DNA from: Flavobacteriales bacterium
GTDB taxonomy: Bacteria > Bacteroidota > Bacteroidia > NS11-12g > UBA955
NCBI GenBank assembly: GCA_947447955.1
Contig: CANFLS010000005.1
Coordinates: 1-56,081 of the forward strand
Length of the DNA stretch: 56,081 nt
Direction of reading: 5' to 3'
The position numbers and the translations under genes were made by a program. Within the stretch, counting starts at the first letter, position 1; each line of letters begins with the position of its first letter. A model generated the notes under the pieces. That model worked only from the letters and a program-made list of their open reading frames with translations. It was not told the DNA's origin and did no database searches. Positions 19,167 through 29,905 of the stretch are shown here, piece after piece.

Positions 19167-20141
19167 TTGTCCGAAAATCAACACCATATCATTCAAAAAG
19201 TCGCAATTGAAGCTATTCAAAACGAATTAACATCGTTGCAAGTTTTACCTTCATTTATTCAAGCCGACTTTATCAAAGCCATTGAAATTATTTTGGCTTC
19301 TGAGGGAAGGGTGGTCTTGACCGGAATTGGCAAAAGTGCAATTATAGCTCAAAAGATTAGCGCAACGATGAATAGTACGGGTCAGCCTGCCTTATTCATG
19401 CATGCCGCTGATGCCATTCATGGCGATTTGGGAATGATTCAAAAAAATGATGTAATCATTGCAATATCTAAAAGTGGCAATACGCCTGAAATAAAAGCAC
19501 TTGCTCCTTTATTAAAACAGTTTGGCAATACCTTGGTTGCAATAGTGGGCAATATGAATTCAGAATTGGCAAAAATGGCCGACTTGGTTATCGATACAAC
19601 CGTTGACAAAGAAGCTTGCCCCAATAATTTGGCGCCTACTACCAGTACAACAGCCCAATTAATTATGGGCGATGCCATAGCAATTTCATTATTACAACTT
19701 AGAAATTTTTCAGGTCAAGACTTTTCTAAATACCACCCAGGTGGAGCCCTTGGAAAAAAATTATATTTAAAATGTGAGGAAATTGCCACAAGAAATGCCA
19801 AACCTCAGGTTTTACCCACCGATCCCTGGAAAAAAGTAATCGTTACAATTACCGAGAGTCGCCTTGGTGCAACTCCCGTAATTGATAATCAAAATAACAT
19901 ATTAGGCATAGTTACTGATGGCGACATCAGAAGAATGCTCAATAAATTTGAAGACTTCTCTCATTTAACAGCCCAAAATATCATGTCAATCAATCCGCTT
20001 ACAATCGATGCAGAATCTCTTGCAGCGAAAGCAGGTAATTATATGCAAGACAAAAAAATAACCCAACTTATTGTTACCAAAAATAACCAATATTTGGGAT
20101 TAATACATCTGCATGACCTATATTCTGAGGGCATTATTTAA
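19167..20141 (+). CDS. kdsD: D-arabinose-5-phosphate isomerase (KpsF/GutQ family)
   Basis: This 324-residue enzyme interconverts ribulose-5-phosphate and arabinose-5-phosphate, the first step towards CMP-Kdo for LPS. It has an N-terminal SIS domain (GRVVLTGIGKSAIIAQKIS, SKSGNTPE, PTTSTTAQL) and two C-terminal CBS domains (from about residue 205; GIVTDGDIRR). The start is a TTG at 19167: a TAG lies two codons upstream and no ATG occurs before the conserved region. A small inverted element, ATTTG-AAA-CAAAT, lies at 19145-19157. It is followed after 7 nt by manC, so the two envelope-sugar genes form an operon. Confidence 0.93.
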   Translation: MSENQHHIIQKVAIEAIQNELTSLQVLPSFIQADFIKAIEIILASEGRVVLTGIGKSAIIAQKISATMNSTGQPALFMHAADAIHGDLGMIQKNDVIIAISKSGNTPEIKALAPLLKQFGNTLVAIVGNMNSELAKMADLVIDTTVDKEACPNNLAPTTSTTAQLIMGDAIAISLLQLRNFSGQDFSKYHPGGALGKKLYLKCEEIATRNAKPQVLPTDPWKKVIVTITESRLGATPVIDNQNNILGIVTDGDIRRMLNKFEDFSHLTAQNIMSINPLTIDAESLAAKAGNYMQDKKITQLIVTKNNQYLGLIHLHDLYSEGII

Positions 20142-20148
20142 TTTTAAA

Positions 20149-21228
20149 ATGAAAAATAAAAACCATTATGTAATTATTATGGCCGGAGGAATCGGATCGC
20201 GATTTTGGCCAGTGAGTAAAAAGAATTTCCCTAAACAATTTATGGATATATTGGGAACGGGACAATCACTTATTACCCAAACATACATGCGTTTTGCGGA
20301 ATTTATTCCGGAAGAAAACATTTACATTGTTACCAACAAAGATTACGTTGAATTGGTTCAAACACATATTCCAAGCATTCAAAGAAATCAGATATTGGAA
20401 GAGCCATTGGCTCGAAATACCGCACCTTGTATTGCCTTGGCAACATATAAGTTAAAGCAGATTAATCCCAATGCCATTTGTATTATTGCCCCTTCAGATC
20501 ATTTAATTACCCAAGAAAAGCAGTTCATTGAAATTTCTATGAAGGCTTTAGATTTTGCTGAAAAAAATGATGCTTTGGTAACTTTAGGAATTCAACCAAG
20601 CCGTCCAGATACGGGTTATGGCTATATCCAATACAATCCCAAAACTTCATCTAACGGAATTCATGAAGTAAAAACATTCACTGAAAAACCAACCGAAGAA
20701 ATTGCAAAGAGCTTTATTGAGAGCGGTGAATTTTTATGGAATGCAGGTATTTTTGTTTGGAGTTTAAATGCAATTGCAAATAGATTCGAACACCTATTGC
20801 CTGAAATTCATCAACTTTTTAGTGAATTGGATTTTAATTCCCCCAATATTTCAAATGAATTAGAAATCACCTACGGCCAGTGCCCAAGCATTTCTATTGA
20901 CTATGGAATTATGGAAAAAGATAAGAACGTTTTTGTACTTCCATCTAACTTTGGTTGGAGCGATCTTGGTACGTGGAAAAGTTTGTGGGATGTGTCTAAT
21001 AAAGACAACGCCAACAATAGTTTAATAGGAAATAATATCCGTGCTTACCAATCTAGTGAAAGCTTGGTATTTTCTAACAACGAGAAACTATTGGTAATTA
21101 GTGGTTTAGAAAATGTTGTGGTGGTTGATTCAGACGACGTTCTACTTATCATGAACAAAGACAAAGAGCAAGAATTACGAAATATAGTGAATGAAATAAA
21201 GGACAAATTCAAGGGAAAGTATAATTAA
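20149..21228 (+). CDS. manC: Mannose-1-phosphate guanylyltransferase
   Basis: This 359-residue nucleotidyltransferase makes GDP-mannose from GTP and mannose-1-phosphate. The signature GGIGSRFWPVSKKNFPKQF appears near the N-terminus. It is followed by ARNTAPCIALA, APSDHLI, the FTEKP motif and the sugar-binding FLWNAGIFVW. The protein lacks the C-terminal phosphomannose isomerase domain of bifunctional enzymes. The ATG at 20149 is preferred to an ATG at 20113 that lies inside kdsD and adds a non-conserved extension. GDP-mannose feeds O-antigen, capsule and protein O-glycans, the last of which is common on secreted proteins in this phylum. Confidence 0.93.
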   Translation: MKNKNHYVIIMAGGIGSRFWPVSKKNFPKQFMDILGTGQSLITQTYMRFAEFIPEENIYIVTNKDYVELVQTHIPSIQRNQILEEPLARNTAPCIALATYKLKQINPNAICIIAPSDHLITQEKQFIEISMKALDFAEKNDALVTLGIQPSRPDTGYGYIQYNPKTSSNGIHEVKTFTEKPTEEIAKSFIESGEFLWNAGIFVWSLNAIANRFEHLLPEIHQLFSELDFNSPNISNELEITYGQCPSISIDYGIMEKDKNVFVLPSNFGWSDLGTWKSLWDVSNKDNANNSLIGNNIRAYQSSESLVFSNNEKLLVISGLENVVVVDSDDVLLIMNKDKEQELRNIVNEIKDKFKGKYN

Positions 21229-21250
21229 CAATAATTTTACCCTTTTGTAC

Positions 21251-21281
21251 TTGATTTAATAATTTTGGTGCCGTATATTTG
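21251..21281 (+). promoter_or_regulatory. Complete Bacteroidota promoter (TTG-N20-TATATTTG)
   Basis: The -33 TTG lies at 21251-21253 and the -7 box TATATTTG at 21274-21281, with the usual 20-nt spacing. It is the only promoter in the window where I could see both elements. Transcription should start near 21286-21288 and run into the hairpin region just before the EamA gene. Confidence 0.6.
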
Positions 21282-21286
21282 TATTG

Positions 21287-21376
21287 TTATCGTTTATTCG
21301 GTAACGCCAACTGTTACGCGCTTTTATAATACCAACAACATCCTGGCCGTGCCTTCTAGCGCGGCCTTGATTTTTT
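21287..21376 (+). ncRNA. Candidate attenuator leader or small RNA upstream of the EamA gene
   Basis: The roughly 90-nt transcribed region begins just after the promoter at 21251-21281. It contains a small hairpin (GTAAC 21301-21305 with GTTAC 21313-21317) and then a strong GC-rich terminator hairpin at 21345-21366. CGCGCT (21317-21322) can pair with AGCGCG (21358-21363), which would break the terminator. The first hairpin uses base 21317, so it competes with this pairing. That is the logic of an attenuator or riboswitch-like leader. A free-standing small RNA that ends at the terminator is the alternative. I recognise no known riboswitch class. Confidence 0.45.
21345..21376 (+). terminator. 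GC-rich intrinsic terminator just before the EamA start codon
   Basis: The arms GGCCGTGC (21345-21352) and GCGCGGCC (21359-21366) pair over 8 bp (one U-G) around a 6-nt loop, followed by TTGATTTTTT. It ends 11 nt before the GTG start at 21388. Its GC content is far above the surrounding sequence. Confidence 0.7.
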
Positions 21377-21387
21377 AAAGCCATATC

Positions 21388-22332
21388 GTGAAACAATCCC
21401 AAAACTTTAAAGCCCTTCTTTTTCTTCATATCGCTGTTTTTCTGTGGGGATTTACTGCCATTTTTGGTAAACTCATTTCCTATGGTTCTACTACCCTTGT
21501 TTGGCATAGAATGACAATTGCGGCACTCGCCTATTTTCTGCTTCCAACAGTTTGGAAGGGATTAAAAACCATTTCATTTGCTAATTTTCGTACGTTTTTT
21601 GGTATTGGAATAATTGTTTGCGCCCATTGGCTCACATTTTACGGTAGTATTAAACTAGGGAATTCAGTTTCAATTACGCTGGCTTGTCTTGGTTCGGCTT
21701 CATTTTTTGCCGCCATTATTGAGCCATTGATACTCAAGTCAAAATTCATTAAAAAAGACATTCTCATTGGCTTAGTGGTGATTATTGGTGTTTTATTTAT
21801 TAGCTTTTCTCTTCCTGAAAACACAAATACAAATATTTCATATCCTGCGGCAATAGGCACTGGATTGATAAGCGCCGCATTGGCAGCCTTATTTACAACA
21901 CTCAACAAGAAAAACATAGAGAAGTCACATCCATTAACAATTAGCGCCATAGAAATGCTCGCTGGAGCCGTATTGCTTTCTATTATTGTTCCACTAACCA
22001 CTCAAAATACCATTTGGTATCCTCAAATGGATATAACCAAGTTTGATCCACAGCATCTTCAAAATGGTGCACTCGATTTGGTTTGGGTGCTTGTACTTGC
22101 AATTTTTTGCACCAACCTTACCTTTTATCTTGGAACCTACTCGTTAAAATATCTCAGTGCTTTTACCGCCAACTTAACCGTAAACCTTGAGCCTATTTAT
22201 GGAATTGTCTTAGGAATATTAATTTTCCATGAAAACAATGAACTCAATATGAAATTTTATGTTGGCACTGTGATTATTATTGGCGCCATCTTTATCAATC
22301 CAATTTTATCCCTCAGAAAAAATGAAAATTGA
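21388..22332 (+). CDS. EamA/DMT family transporter
   Basis: This 314-residue membrane protein has about ten transmembrane helices in two EamA (DUF6) repeats. The N-terminal helix motif is LHIAVFLWGFTAIFGKLI, and the second repeat ends in TANLTVNLEPIYGIVLGILIF. Family members export metabolites such as amino acids, but no substrate can be assigned. The start is a GTG at 21388: an in-frame TAA lies three codons upstream at 21376-21378, inside the terminator tail. Expression is likely controlled by read-through of the terminator at 21345-21376. Its end overlaps the nitroreductase gene by 11 bases. Confidence 0.88.
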   Translation: MKQSQNFKALLFLHIAVFLWGFTAIFGKLISYGSTTLVWHRMTIAALAYFLLPTVWKGLKTISFANFRTFFGIGIIVCAHWLTFYGSIKLGNSVSITLACLGSASFFAAIIEPLILKSKFIKKDILIGLVVIIGVLFISFSLPENTNTNISYPAAIGTGLISAALAALFTTLNKKNIEKSHPLTISAIEMLAGAVLLSIIVPLTTQNTIWYPQMDITKFDPQHLQNGALDLVWVLVLAIFCTNLTFYLGTYSLKYLSAFTANLTVNLEPIYGIVLGILIFHENNELNMKFYVGTVIIIGAIFINPILSLRKNEN

Positions 22333-22882
22333 AGACATCACAAACCTCATTGAAAGTAGACGTAGCCATTTTGCCAAAGAATTCAATGGCACTATAGCTC
22401 CAAAGTCCCTCATAGACATTTTAGTAAACAATGCGAATTGGGCACCATCACATAAATTAACAATGCCATGGCATTTTGTAGTTTTTGAAAGAAAATCAAT
22501 GCAAGCCTTAACCAATAAAATTCTTGAAATACAAACCGAGAAAAATCCAGAAATGGACGAGGCAAAAATTTCGAAAATAAAAAACATCCCTCAAAAAGTA
22601 TCTCATATCATAGCAATTTGCCTCAAACCAAGTTTCAAAGTTCCTCTTTGGGAAGAATATTGTAGTATTGGCGCAGCCGTTCAAAATATCTACCTTACCC
22701 TAAATACCCAAAATGATTTTGGGGGATATTGGACTACCGGCAACGCTACAAACTCTCAAGAAATGAAAGAATATCTTGGGCTTGAAGAGACCCATGAACA
22801 CTTGGGATTTTTCTTTGTTGGCGGATTAGACCAAAAAAGAACATTGGCACATAGAAACGCTGTTAGCGTTGAATGGAAATAA
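22322..22882 (+). CDS. Nitroreductase family protein
   Basis: This 186-residue FMN-dependent NAD(P)H oxidoreductase homologue contains the FMN-contacting IESRRSHF motif, NANWAPSHKLTMPWHF, and a C-terminal region with GAAVQNIYL and GGYWTTGN. It resembles the short YdjA-like nitroreductases. The natural substrate is unknown. The ATG at 22322, inside the end of the EamA gene, is preferred to an upstream TTG at 22280 that adds 14 non-conserved residues. The two genes are probably co-transcribed. It faces proS across a shared hairpin terminator. Confidence 0.87.
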   Translation: MKIEDITNLIESRRSHFAKEFNGTIAPKSLIDILVNNANWAPSHKLTMPWHFVVFERKSMQALTNKILEIQTEKNPEMDEAKISKIKNIPQKVSHIIAICLKPSFKVPLWEEYCSIGAAVQNIYLTLNTQNDFGGYWTTGNATNSQEMKEYLGLEETHEHLGFFFVGGLDQKRTLAHRNAVSVEWK

Positions 22883-22908
22883 AAAAGCCAATTGAAAATT
22901 CAATTGGC
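22881..22908. terminator. Shared convergent hairpin terminator (nitroreductase / proS)
   Basis: Perfect 10-base arms GCCAATTGAA and TTCAATTGGC at 22887-22908 are flanked on the left by AAAAAA (22881-22886), which is a T-run for the minus strand. It is therefore a good terminator for proS and a weaker one, with a pyrimidine-rich tail, for the nitroreductase. Confidence 0.65.
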
Positions 22909-22932
22909 CTTCTTATTGTATACAGATTTAGA

Positions 22933-24411
22933 TTAATACGATTTGGCAAAAACCACCCTTTGTTTTGATGGGTTTCCGGTAAATATGCACTTTCCTTCTT
23001 CTAATTGATTGTCTAAAGGAATACAACGAATTGTAGCCTTTGTAAGTTCCTTGATTTTTGTTTCAGTTTCATTTGTACCATCCCAATGGGCATAAGCAAA
23101 ACCTTGTTTATTGTTGATTACATCTAAAAATTCATCCCAATTATTGGCATCAAAATATCTTTCTTTTCTGAAATCTAATGCTTTTTGAAACAATGATTTT
23201 TGAATTTCATCTAACAAATTCGAAATGAAAGAAGCAATACCTTCGGTAGAAACTACTTCTTTGGTTTTGATATCTCTACGCGCCAATTCAATGGTTCCGT
23301 TTGCGAAATCTCTAGGACCCATTGCCAAACGCACTGGAACACCTTTCAATTCCCACTCAGCAAATTTATAACCAGGTTTATGGGTATCGCGGTTATCCAA
23401 TTTTACAGAAATTCCTAATTTTTTCAATTCACCAAGAATGCCATTTAACCTTTCACATATTTGAGTAAACTCTTCATCCGTTTTATAAATAGGCACTGCA
23501 ACCACTTGAATTGGAGCCAATTTAGGTGGCAACACAAGCCCTTCGTCGTCACTGTGAACCATAATCAAAGCACCCATTAAACGGGTAGAAACTCCCCAAC
23601 TGGTTGCCCAAACATAATCAAGGGTACCTTCTTTGCTTTGGAATTTCACATCAAATGCTTTTGCGAAATTCTGACCTAAAAAGTGAGAAGTTCCCATTTG
23701 AAGTGCCTTACCGTCTTGCATCATACCTTCAATACAATAAGTTTCATCGGCACCTGCAAAACGTTCTTTCTCGGTTTTCAATCCTTTGATAACAGGAATA
23801 GCCATGAACGTTTCAGCAAACTCTGCATACACCTCTAACATTTGTTCAGTTTCTGCAATTGCCTCCGTTTTGGTTGCATGGGCAGTATGTCCCTCCTGCC
23901 ATAAAAACTCAGCTGTTCTTAAGAACAAACGGGTTCTCATTTCCCAACGCACTACATTGGCCCATTGGTTGATTAGAATTGGCAAATCACGGTAACTTTG
24001 AATCCAATTTTTATATGTATTCCAAATAATTGCCTCACTGGTAGGTCTAACAATTAACTCTTCAGTTAATTTAGAATCTGGATCAGGAATCAATTTTCCT
24101 GGATTTTCAGGATCAGCTTTTAATCTATAATGGGTTACAATTGCACATTCTTTGGCAAAACCTTCTGCATTTTTTTCTTCTTTTTCGAACAAGCTTTTGG
24201 GAACAAACAATGGAAAATAAGCATTGCTGTGACCAGTGTCTTTAAACATTTGATCTAGTTGGCGTTGCATTTTTTCCCAAATTGCATAGCCATATGGTTT
24301 GATTACCATACATCCTTTTACAGCACTGTGTTCAGCTAAATCGGCATTGTTTACCAAATTATTGTACCACTCACTGTAATTCTCACTGCGTTTTATTTTC
24401 TCGAAAGCCAT
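22933..24411 (-). CDS. proS: Prolyl-tRNA synthetase (archaeal/eukaryotic-like type 3)
   Basis: This 492-residue class II aminoacyl-tRNA synthetase charges tRNA-Pro. Class II motif 2 is seen in [19 protein letters not shown], and motif 3 falls in the anticodon-proximal region ([12 protein letters not shown]). [14 protein letters not shown] is typical of the type 3 ProRS family, which lacks the bacterial editing insert. It ends in tyrosine (FAKSY), a trait of that type, in which the terminal residue folds back to the active site. The ATG at 24411 (MAFEKIK) is chosen over the upstream TTG at 24444 because a -7 box (24427-24434) lies between them. Confidence 0.95.
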   Translation of the reverse strand: MAFEKIKRSENYSEWYNNLVNNADLAEHSAVKGCMVIKPYGYAIWEKMQRQLDQMFKDTGHSNAYFPLFVPKSLFEKEEKNAEGFAKECAIVTHYRLKADPENPGKLIPDPDSKLTEELIVRPTSEAIIWNTYKNWIQSYRDLPILINQWANVVRWEMRTRLFLRTAEFLWQEGHTAHATKTEAIAETEQMLEVYAEFAETFMAIPVIKGLKTEKERFAGADETYCIEGMMQDGKALQMGTSHFLGQNFAKAFDVKFQSKEGTLDYVWATSWGVSTRLMGALIMVHSDDEGLVLPPKLAPIQVVAVPIYKTDEEFTQICERLNGILGELKKLGISVKLDNRDTHKPGYKFAEWELKGVPVRLAMGPRDFANGTIELARRDIKTKEVVSTEGIASFISNLLDEIQKSLFQKALDFRKERYFDANNWDEFLDVINNKQGFAYAHWDGTNETETKIKELTKATIRCIPLDNQLEEGKCIFTGNPSKQRVVFAKSY

Positions 24412-24426
24412 TTGAATAATATGAGG

Positions 24427-24434
24427 CAAATTTA
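24427..24434 (-). promoter_or_regulatory. -7 box (TAAATTTG) of proS
   Basis: This exact TAnnTTTG on the minus strand lies 15 nt upstream of the proS ATG, in the gap after the 1771-residue gene. It implies that proS has its own promoter and a leader of about 10 nt. Confidence 0.4.
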
Positions 24435-24482
24435 CAAAATTCAACCAACTAAACGGGTTAAACTTACAAAAAGGAATGATTA

Positions 24483-27400
24483 TTACCTCAAAACAGTTAC
24501 ATCGCCGCTAAAAGGATACCATTTGCCATCGGTTCCTTTTACATTTACAATGTAAACATATACACCACCAGGAACAATTTCACTCCTGTAAATACCATCC
24601 CATCCGCTGCCACATCCTTGTCCCTCATAAATTTTCTCGCCCCAACGATTGAAAATTTTCATGGTATAATTTGCAATAAAAATTCCCTCTGGCTTAAACA
24701 ATTCATTCAAATTGTTACCGTTCGGAGTAAATGCATTTGGAATAAATACTTTCGTTTTTACACCCGGATCGTCAATATTGCTACAACTATTGTTAAACCA
24801 AGAACTATCAACTCCCACTGTTTTGTTTCTCAATGCGGTAATTCGATACTCCAACTTTGGCAAACAGTTTAAACTTGGCAATGGATCAATATAATTAGTA
24901 TCAGAAGCCGATATGCGATCAATTTCAACCAATCCATTTCCGCTATTTCGCTCCACAATATATTCTTTAACACCTTCTGGCCATTCAACATATTTGTTCC
25001 ACTGTAAGTATGGATAATATTGATTTGTCAAAGTAACATCTAACAAAATCGATTTCGAAATCAATGAAAACTTGCTACTGTCGCCACATTCATCGATTCC
25101 CAAAACCTTATAAATTGCACTGTAATTATCTACTGAAAATGATTTATCATTTATTACCAATGAATCAGACTTTGCGTTCAATACCCAAATATTCTTAAAT
25201 GCAGACGAGTTGCTTTCTTTTCCAACAATTACGAACCTATCTAAAGGTATTTTATTTTTTACAAGTTGCTGCCATTCTACCCTTACGTATTGGTCATTCA
25301 AAACAGTAGCACGCTTCATTTCAGGTGGTGCAACTTGATTTATATAAATTGGAGAAACATGGCATGTATCGCTCCAACTGAACTCATTTAATCCACCAAA
25401 TTCATATGCCTTAACTCTGTAATGATGCACTTTGTAACATTTGATGCTTGTATCAATATAACTCAACCTAGATCCAGAAACTTGTCCAATACTGTCAAAA
25501 TTTGACGTTCCAATTTGCCTATAAACCACATAACGATCAACAGGCCACCCCACGTAATTACTCCAATTCAAAACACTTGCATTTACAGCTGCTTTTCCGC
25601 GGAGTTCAACAGTGCAATGTTTGTTTAATGTTACTTCCTTTTGGGTGAATTTACACAAATTCGTAGTTGCTATTTTATAACAATCGCTGCGATGAAGCGC
25701 GTCAACACCCCCAATTTGAATCATGGTATCGGCTACATTCGACAAAGTATTAATTGGCACAAATCCAGCACCTTTGTCGGCATAAACGATATAGTTTGAA
25801 AAATCAAACGAAGGGTATTTTTTCCAAACCAATTCATGTGTTACATCATTCACAACACTCACCCTTCTCCAAGTTGGCTCAATAGGAATTACCGTATCAC
25901 CAACCTGAATTTTAATTTCAGATTTTGCCGTATCCCAACATCCCAATTTGTCAGAAACGTAATACTGCAAATGATAAATATCTGATTTTTGAGGGACAAA
26001 ATTAAATGTCAAACCTGTTTGGCTCGGCAATCCATTGAATAACCAATATGAATTTTGAATGGCAGTGTCTGAAAACACTTTTGCACTGGCCAACCAATTT
26101 TGGCCCAAACAAACTAAACTTGTATTTGATGTAATTTGCACAGAAGGTTGATTGAGTTTTACCCCAAATATCAGGGTATCGGAACAACCATTTTTAGATT
26201 TGGCAATTAACTGAACATTGTTGTTTTTAGCTTTGAACTTATGCTTCACTGAATCACCCAAAACGCTCATATTCTCATTTAAAAAATCCCATTTCACCAT
26301 TGAGATTGGGGCATCTGAGCATGAAGTCAAAGACTTAAACTCAATTGAATCACGCAAGCACAAACCTTGTTTACTAAACTGCATTTTAGGATTATCAAAT
26401 ACAAAAACGGTGTCTGTTGGTTTGATAATTCGTTTACAACCAAATGAATCCTTCAAAATCAATGCAGGCATGTATTTGCCAGGAACACTGTATTTGTGAA
26501 TAGCATTATTCCCTGTAACCACCACACCATCTCCATAGTCCCACTCTTTATAGGCAGTTTGCGCATTAACACTATCGCTAAAGCTCACAAATAATGGCAA
26601 ACATCCTTTATTCGGAGAAAAAGAAAATTTACCATCAGGACCAGGAACCAAAATTAAATACAAAAAGGTTCTGGTATTTGAGCATCCCAACGAATCTGTA
26701 ATGGTCAATGAAATGGTGTATTTCCCCGGATTCAAATATTGGTGACTTGGATGTTGCAAAATTGAAGTACTTTTATCTCCAAAATCCCACAACCATTTTC
26801 TGATAGAAACATTAGAAGACAAACTCGAATCCCTGAAATTCACCAACATTGGTGGACATTTGGTACCTACAGTGGTATAATTTACCCTCACTTTTAATCG
26901 CTCACCAGGAAAATAAACCTGATATTGCTGTTTTGCATAGCAATTCGATCCATCAGAAACGACAACCGTAACGTTATAATATCCAGAATCGGCGTATTTG
27001 TGGTTAATATTCTGAGATGTGTATTTTTTACCATCTCCCATGTCCCAAGAATACATGTAAACATCAGAAAGCTTCTTCTTATCTACATATCCCTTCAAGT
27101 TACTTGTAGAGCAAGTATGCTCCCAAATAAGCCTAGTTTTAAACCCAGGACCCTTTATTGGAATTGGAATCAAGGTGCTAGGCTCGCAAATAGAAGTGCC
27201 TTCTGTTATTAACCTTGCCCAAAGTGTATCTTTAAATGAATTTTGTATGGTATATTTTGTATTGATTGAATTAATTCGCAGGGTGTCACCATTACTCAAT
27301 ATCCATAAATGTTTCTTATTTGAAGAGTAACTACTATCAGTCAAAACGATATCAGCGGGCAAACAAGTGGTTGGCTTTGTAACTGAACCCTTTAAATTTG

Positions 27401-29798
27401 ATTCTCCCACTTCAAAAACCAAACTATCATATTGTTTACAATACTTTGTATAGTTTACAATGAGTTTTATTACATAAACACCAGCTGAATCAAACTTAAA
27501 ATTAAAAGCCGTTTTTTTCCATGCAGTATCCTTGCCATTGATATTCCAATTTACAGAATTTGCAGGAAAGCCATCTTCGGAAAGACTTGCAAAACCCGGA
27601 GCGCACAATTTTGAATTGAGAACCGTCATTCTCCCGACATTTGAAGGTGGCGTAACAAAATATGTTTGAGCTGTATCCCAGCATCCAGTTGAATCATCCC
27701 AAACCCTTAATATAGCTACATGATATTTTGAGGGATCTAATTCTACGGAATCAGTATAATAAGACTTCCCATCAATGAGCCATTTAAAATTTGTATACTT
27801 AGATGATACGTTAATCGCATAAAGTTTATTTGTATTACAGATATCGTAACTATATAAAATTTTCGCATATGCAGCTACAACTTTAAATGAATCGACCTGA
27901 TACGCAGTATCTGGGCAACCATTATGGTAAGATACAAGAAGAGGCACAACCCATCCGGTATCTCTGTCATAGGTATGTTTTACATTTGTTTTGGTATATG
28001 GCGTTGGTAGTTTCCCCCATGGCTTTATCATTGCTATGTTAGAATTGTTTGAAGAATCATCGAAAAACCATCTAAAACTATCAATGGTAAAACCAGGATA
28101 TTTGGTGGCATTTACAAATTTTATAGGGTCAGTATTGTTACAAATTAAACCAAGTCGATCAGTGAAAAATCGCGGGTTCGTTTTCATACCTACCTTAACC
28201 GTAATGTTCTTTTCATTAATACAATTTTTATAGGTTTTGACAAACGCCCTAACCGTAAAAGTACCCGTGTCTAAAAACATGCGTTTTACTTTTTTGGTAT
28301 AATAAATATCATTATTCCCAAAGTCCCAACCATACCCCATAATTTGACGGTTTGTTGATACATTCATGTCCCCCATAAATAAAAATGGCGCACAACCAGA
28401 CAACACTGCTATTGGTGTAATTGAAGTATTGTTGGTTTGTAAATTATCAAAAACTATCGAATCGGTGCAACCATAATTATTGGTAACTACGGCAACTATA
28501 TCCATAGGCGCCTTGATTCCAATTTTTGCATTCAATGGATTTTTATTCCCTAAATTATATCGAGCTGTCCAAGAACCCATATCCACTTTAGAAAACCATT
28601 GTATAGATCTCACAGATGCAGTATCTTCATAAGTCGCTTCTAAATCAAAAGGAATTTTACATGGGAAAGAATCAGTTAACACAATCTTACCATTGGGCTT
28701 TGGTAGTATTTTAATGTATTTATCTTTAATAATTTGAGCAGTACAGGACCTAAAAATTGATTGAATTTTCAGACTTACAGTATAAATACCGGTATTGTTA
28801 TAAATATGTGAAGGAAAAGCCTTACTTGATTTTGTACCATCACCAAAATCCCATTCAAATTTCAATCCGCCATTAAACGTACTTTTGTTATCAAAATTAA
28901 CCAATCCTGGTCCACAAAAGGATATTTGATCAGCTAAAAAATCGGCTTTTAAAGGGCCTAAATAAAGTCCATTTACAAATGCAAACGAATCAGTGCAACC
29001 CGCAGCATCTGTCACTTTTAAAGAAACAGTATAGATTCCCAAAGAGGTATATTTATGACGTGGATTTTTCAAATTGCTGGTAGTTCCATCACCAAAATAC
29101 CAAGTATAGGTTAACCCAGTTCCTGTACTTTTATTTACAAATGGAATCCAAGTTGGAACAACGCAATCATATCCTGAATCAATACTAAACGCAGCCACAG
29201 GATTTGGATTTACTTTAATGATTTTATTGAGTTGGATTTTGTCTTGGCAACCATGCCCATCAGTAACTACCAAAGAAACCGAAAACACACCAGAAGCATT
29301 GTAATTGTGCACTGGATTTTTGGTATTCAAAACAGTTCCATCACCCATATCCCAACTGTATTTTGTAATGGCAGTATCTCCTGAAGTGCAGTTTTCAGTA
29401 AAACTAATTGATTTTCCGGCACAAATGGAGGAAGGGGTATATGTAAAATTGGCTTTCGGCGACTTGTAAGCGGTTATAAAATTGGTTTGAGTAAATGTAG
29501 TTTTATTTCCTTTTGAATCTGTAACAATTAATTTAACTGTATATTTTCCTGGATTATAATAAATGGCAGATGGATTTTGAAGCACACTGGTATTTCCATT
29601 TCCCAAATCCCAATTCCAACTAACTGCACCTACTGATAAATCAACAAATGCAACAGTTAAGGGTGTACAACCTTTTGTGTTTTTTGCAGTAAATTTTGCT
29701 TGAGCGTTTAATGTATTGGCCACAAATAGTAATATAAAAGCAATTAGCCATTGGCGAATCACCTTAAAATTATTACAATATTTATGAATTTCAAACAT
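24483..29798 (-). CDS. Giant T9SS type B protein with many PKD domains and FN3-like region
   Basis: This 1771-residue secreted protein begins with a signal peptide ending in LNAQA. Residues of about 33-1280 form a long series of PKD-type domains with repeated cores such as [37 protein letters not shown] and WDYGDGV. Each domain is about 80-90 residues with two conserved cysteines. About 1290-1670 has fibronectin-III-like segments ([43 protein letters not shown]). The last roughly 90 residues are the gliding-motility-associated/T9SS type B domain ([35 protein letters not shown]). It is predicted to be exported by T9SS and held at the surface, as an adhesin or a gliding-related filament. The ligand is unknown. 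Confidence 0.9.
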   Translation of the reverse strand: MFEIHKYCNNFKVIRQWLIAFILLFVANTLNAQAKFTAKNTKGCTPLTVAFVDLSVGAVSWNWDLGNGNTSVLQNPSAIYYNPGKYTVKLIVTDSKGNKTTFTQTNFITAYKSPKANFTYTPSSICAGKSISFTENCTSGDTAITKYSWDMGDGTVLNTKNPVHNYNASGVFSVSLVVTDGHGCQDKIQLNKIIKVNPNPVAAFSIDSGYDCVVPTWIPFVNKSTGTGLTYTWYFGDGTTSNLKNPRHKYTSLGIYTVSLKVTDAAGCTDSFAFVNGLYLGPLKADFLADQISFCGPGLVNFDNKSTFNGGLKFEWDFGDGTKSSKAFPSHIYNNTGIYTVSLKIQSIFRSCTAQIIKDKYIKILPKPNGKIVLTDSFPCKIPFDLEATYEDTASVRSIQWFSKVDMGSWTARYNLGNKNPLNAKIGIKAPMDIVAVVTNNYGCTDSIVFDNLQTNNTSITPIAVLSGCAPFLFMGDMNVSTNRQIMGYGWDFGNNDIYYTKKVKRMFLDTGTFTVRAFVKTYKNCINEKNITVKVGMKTNPRFFTDRLGLICNNTDPIKFVNATKYPGFTIDSFRWFFDDSSNNSNIAMIKPWGKLPTPYTKTNVKHTYDRDTGWVVPLLVSYHNGCPDTAYQVDSFKVVAAYAKILYSYDICNTNKLYAINVSSKYTNFKWLIDGKSYYTDSVELDPSKYHVAILRVWDDSTGCWDTAQTYFVTPPSNVGRMTVLNSKLCAPGFASLSEDGFPANSVNWNINGKDTAWKKTAFNFKFDSAGVYVIKLIVNYTKYCKQYDSLVFEVGESNLKGSVTKPTTCLPADIVLTDSSYSSNKKHLWILSNGDTLRINSINTKYTIQNSFKDTLWARLITEGTSICEPSTLIPIPIKGPGFKTRLIWEHTCSTSNLKGYVDKKKLSDVYMYSWDMGDGKKYTSQNINHKYADSGYYNVTVVVSDGSNCYAKQQYQVYFPGERLKVRVNYTTVGTKCPPMLVNFRDSSLSSNVSIRKWLWDFGDKSTSILQHPSHQYLNPGKYTISLTITDSLGCSNTRTFLYLILVPGPDGKFSFSPNKGCLPLFVSFSDSVNAQTAYKEWDYGDGVVVTGNNAIHKYSVPGKYMPALILKDSFGCKRIIKPTDTVFVFDNPKMQFSKQGLCLRDSIEFKSLTSCSDAPISMVKWDFLNENMSVLGDSVKHKFKAKNNNVQLIAKSKNGCSDTLIFGVKLNQPSVQITSNTSLVCLGQNWLASAKVFSDTAIQNSYWLFNGLPSQTGLTFNFVPQKSDIYHLQYYVSDKLGCWDTAKSEIKIQVGDTVIPIEPTWRRVSVVNDVTHELVWKKYPSFDFSNYIVYADKGAGFVPINTLSNVADTMIQIGGVDALHRSDCYKIATTNLCKFTQKEVTLNKHCTVELRGKAAVNASVLNWSNYVGWPVDRYVVYRQIGTSNFDSIGQVSGSRLSYIDTSIKCYKVHHYRVKAYEFGGLNEFSWSDTCHVSPIYINQVAPPEMKRATVLNDQYVRVEWQQLVKNKIPLDRFVIVGKESNSSAFKNIWVLNAKSDSLVINDKSFSVDNYSAIYKVLGIDECGDSSKFSLISKSILLDVTLTNQYYPYLQWNKYVEWPEGVKEYIVERNSGNGLVEIDRISASDTNYIDPLPSLNCLPKLEYRITALRNKTVGVDSSWFNNSCSNIDDPGVKTKVFIPNAFTPNGNNLNELFKPEGIFIANYTMKIFNRWGEKIYEGQGCGSGWDGIYRSEIVPGGVYVYIVNVKGTDGKWYPFSGDVTVLR

Positions 29799-29850
29799 TA
29801 AAAAACTATAATATAAGAGTAAAGATAAGATAAAAATTTAATTAAAAACA

Positions 29851-29878
29851 AAAGAGGCTCTCGAACGAGAGCCTCTTT
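29851..29878 (-). terminator. Intrinsic terminator of nrdJ
   Basis: Perfect 13-base arms (29851-29863 and 29866-29878) form a GC-rich hairpin. On the minus strand it is followed by TTTTGTTTTT. It lies 27 nt past the nrdJ stop codon. It separates nrdJ from the 1771-residue gene on the same strand. Confidence 0.8.
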
Positions 29879-29905
29879 ATACTTAAAATTGCAAATATTA
29901 ACCTC

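Noticed and set aside
21256-21507. Minus-strand 83-codon ORF over the EamA leader
   Set aside because: It overlaps the start of the EamA gene and the terminator hairpin, and its sequence is unlike any family I know.
24481-29798. Possible frameshift or duplication in the PKD repeats
   Set aside because: The reading frame is open throughout, and repeats differ enough to be distinct domains.
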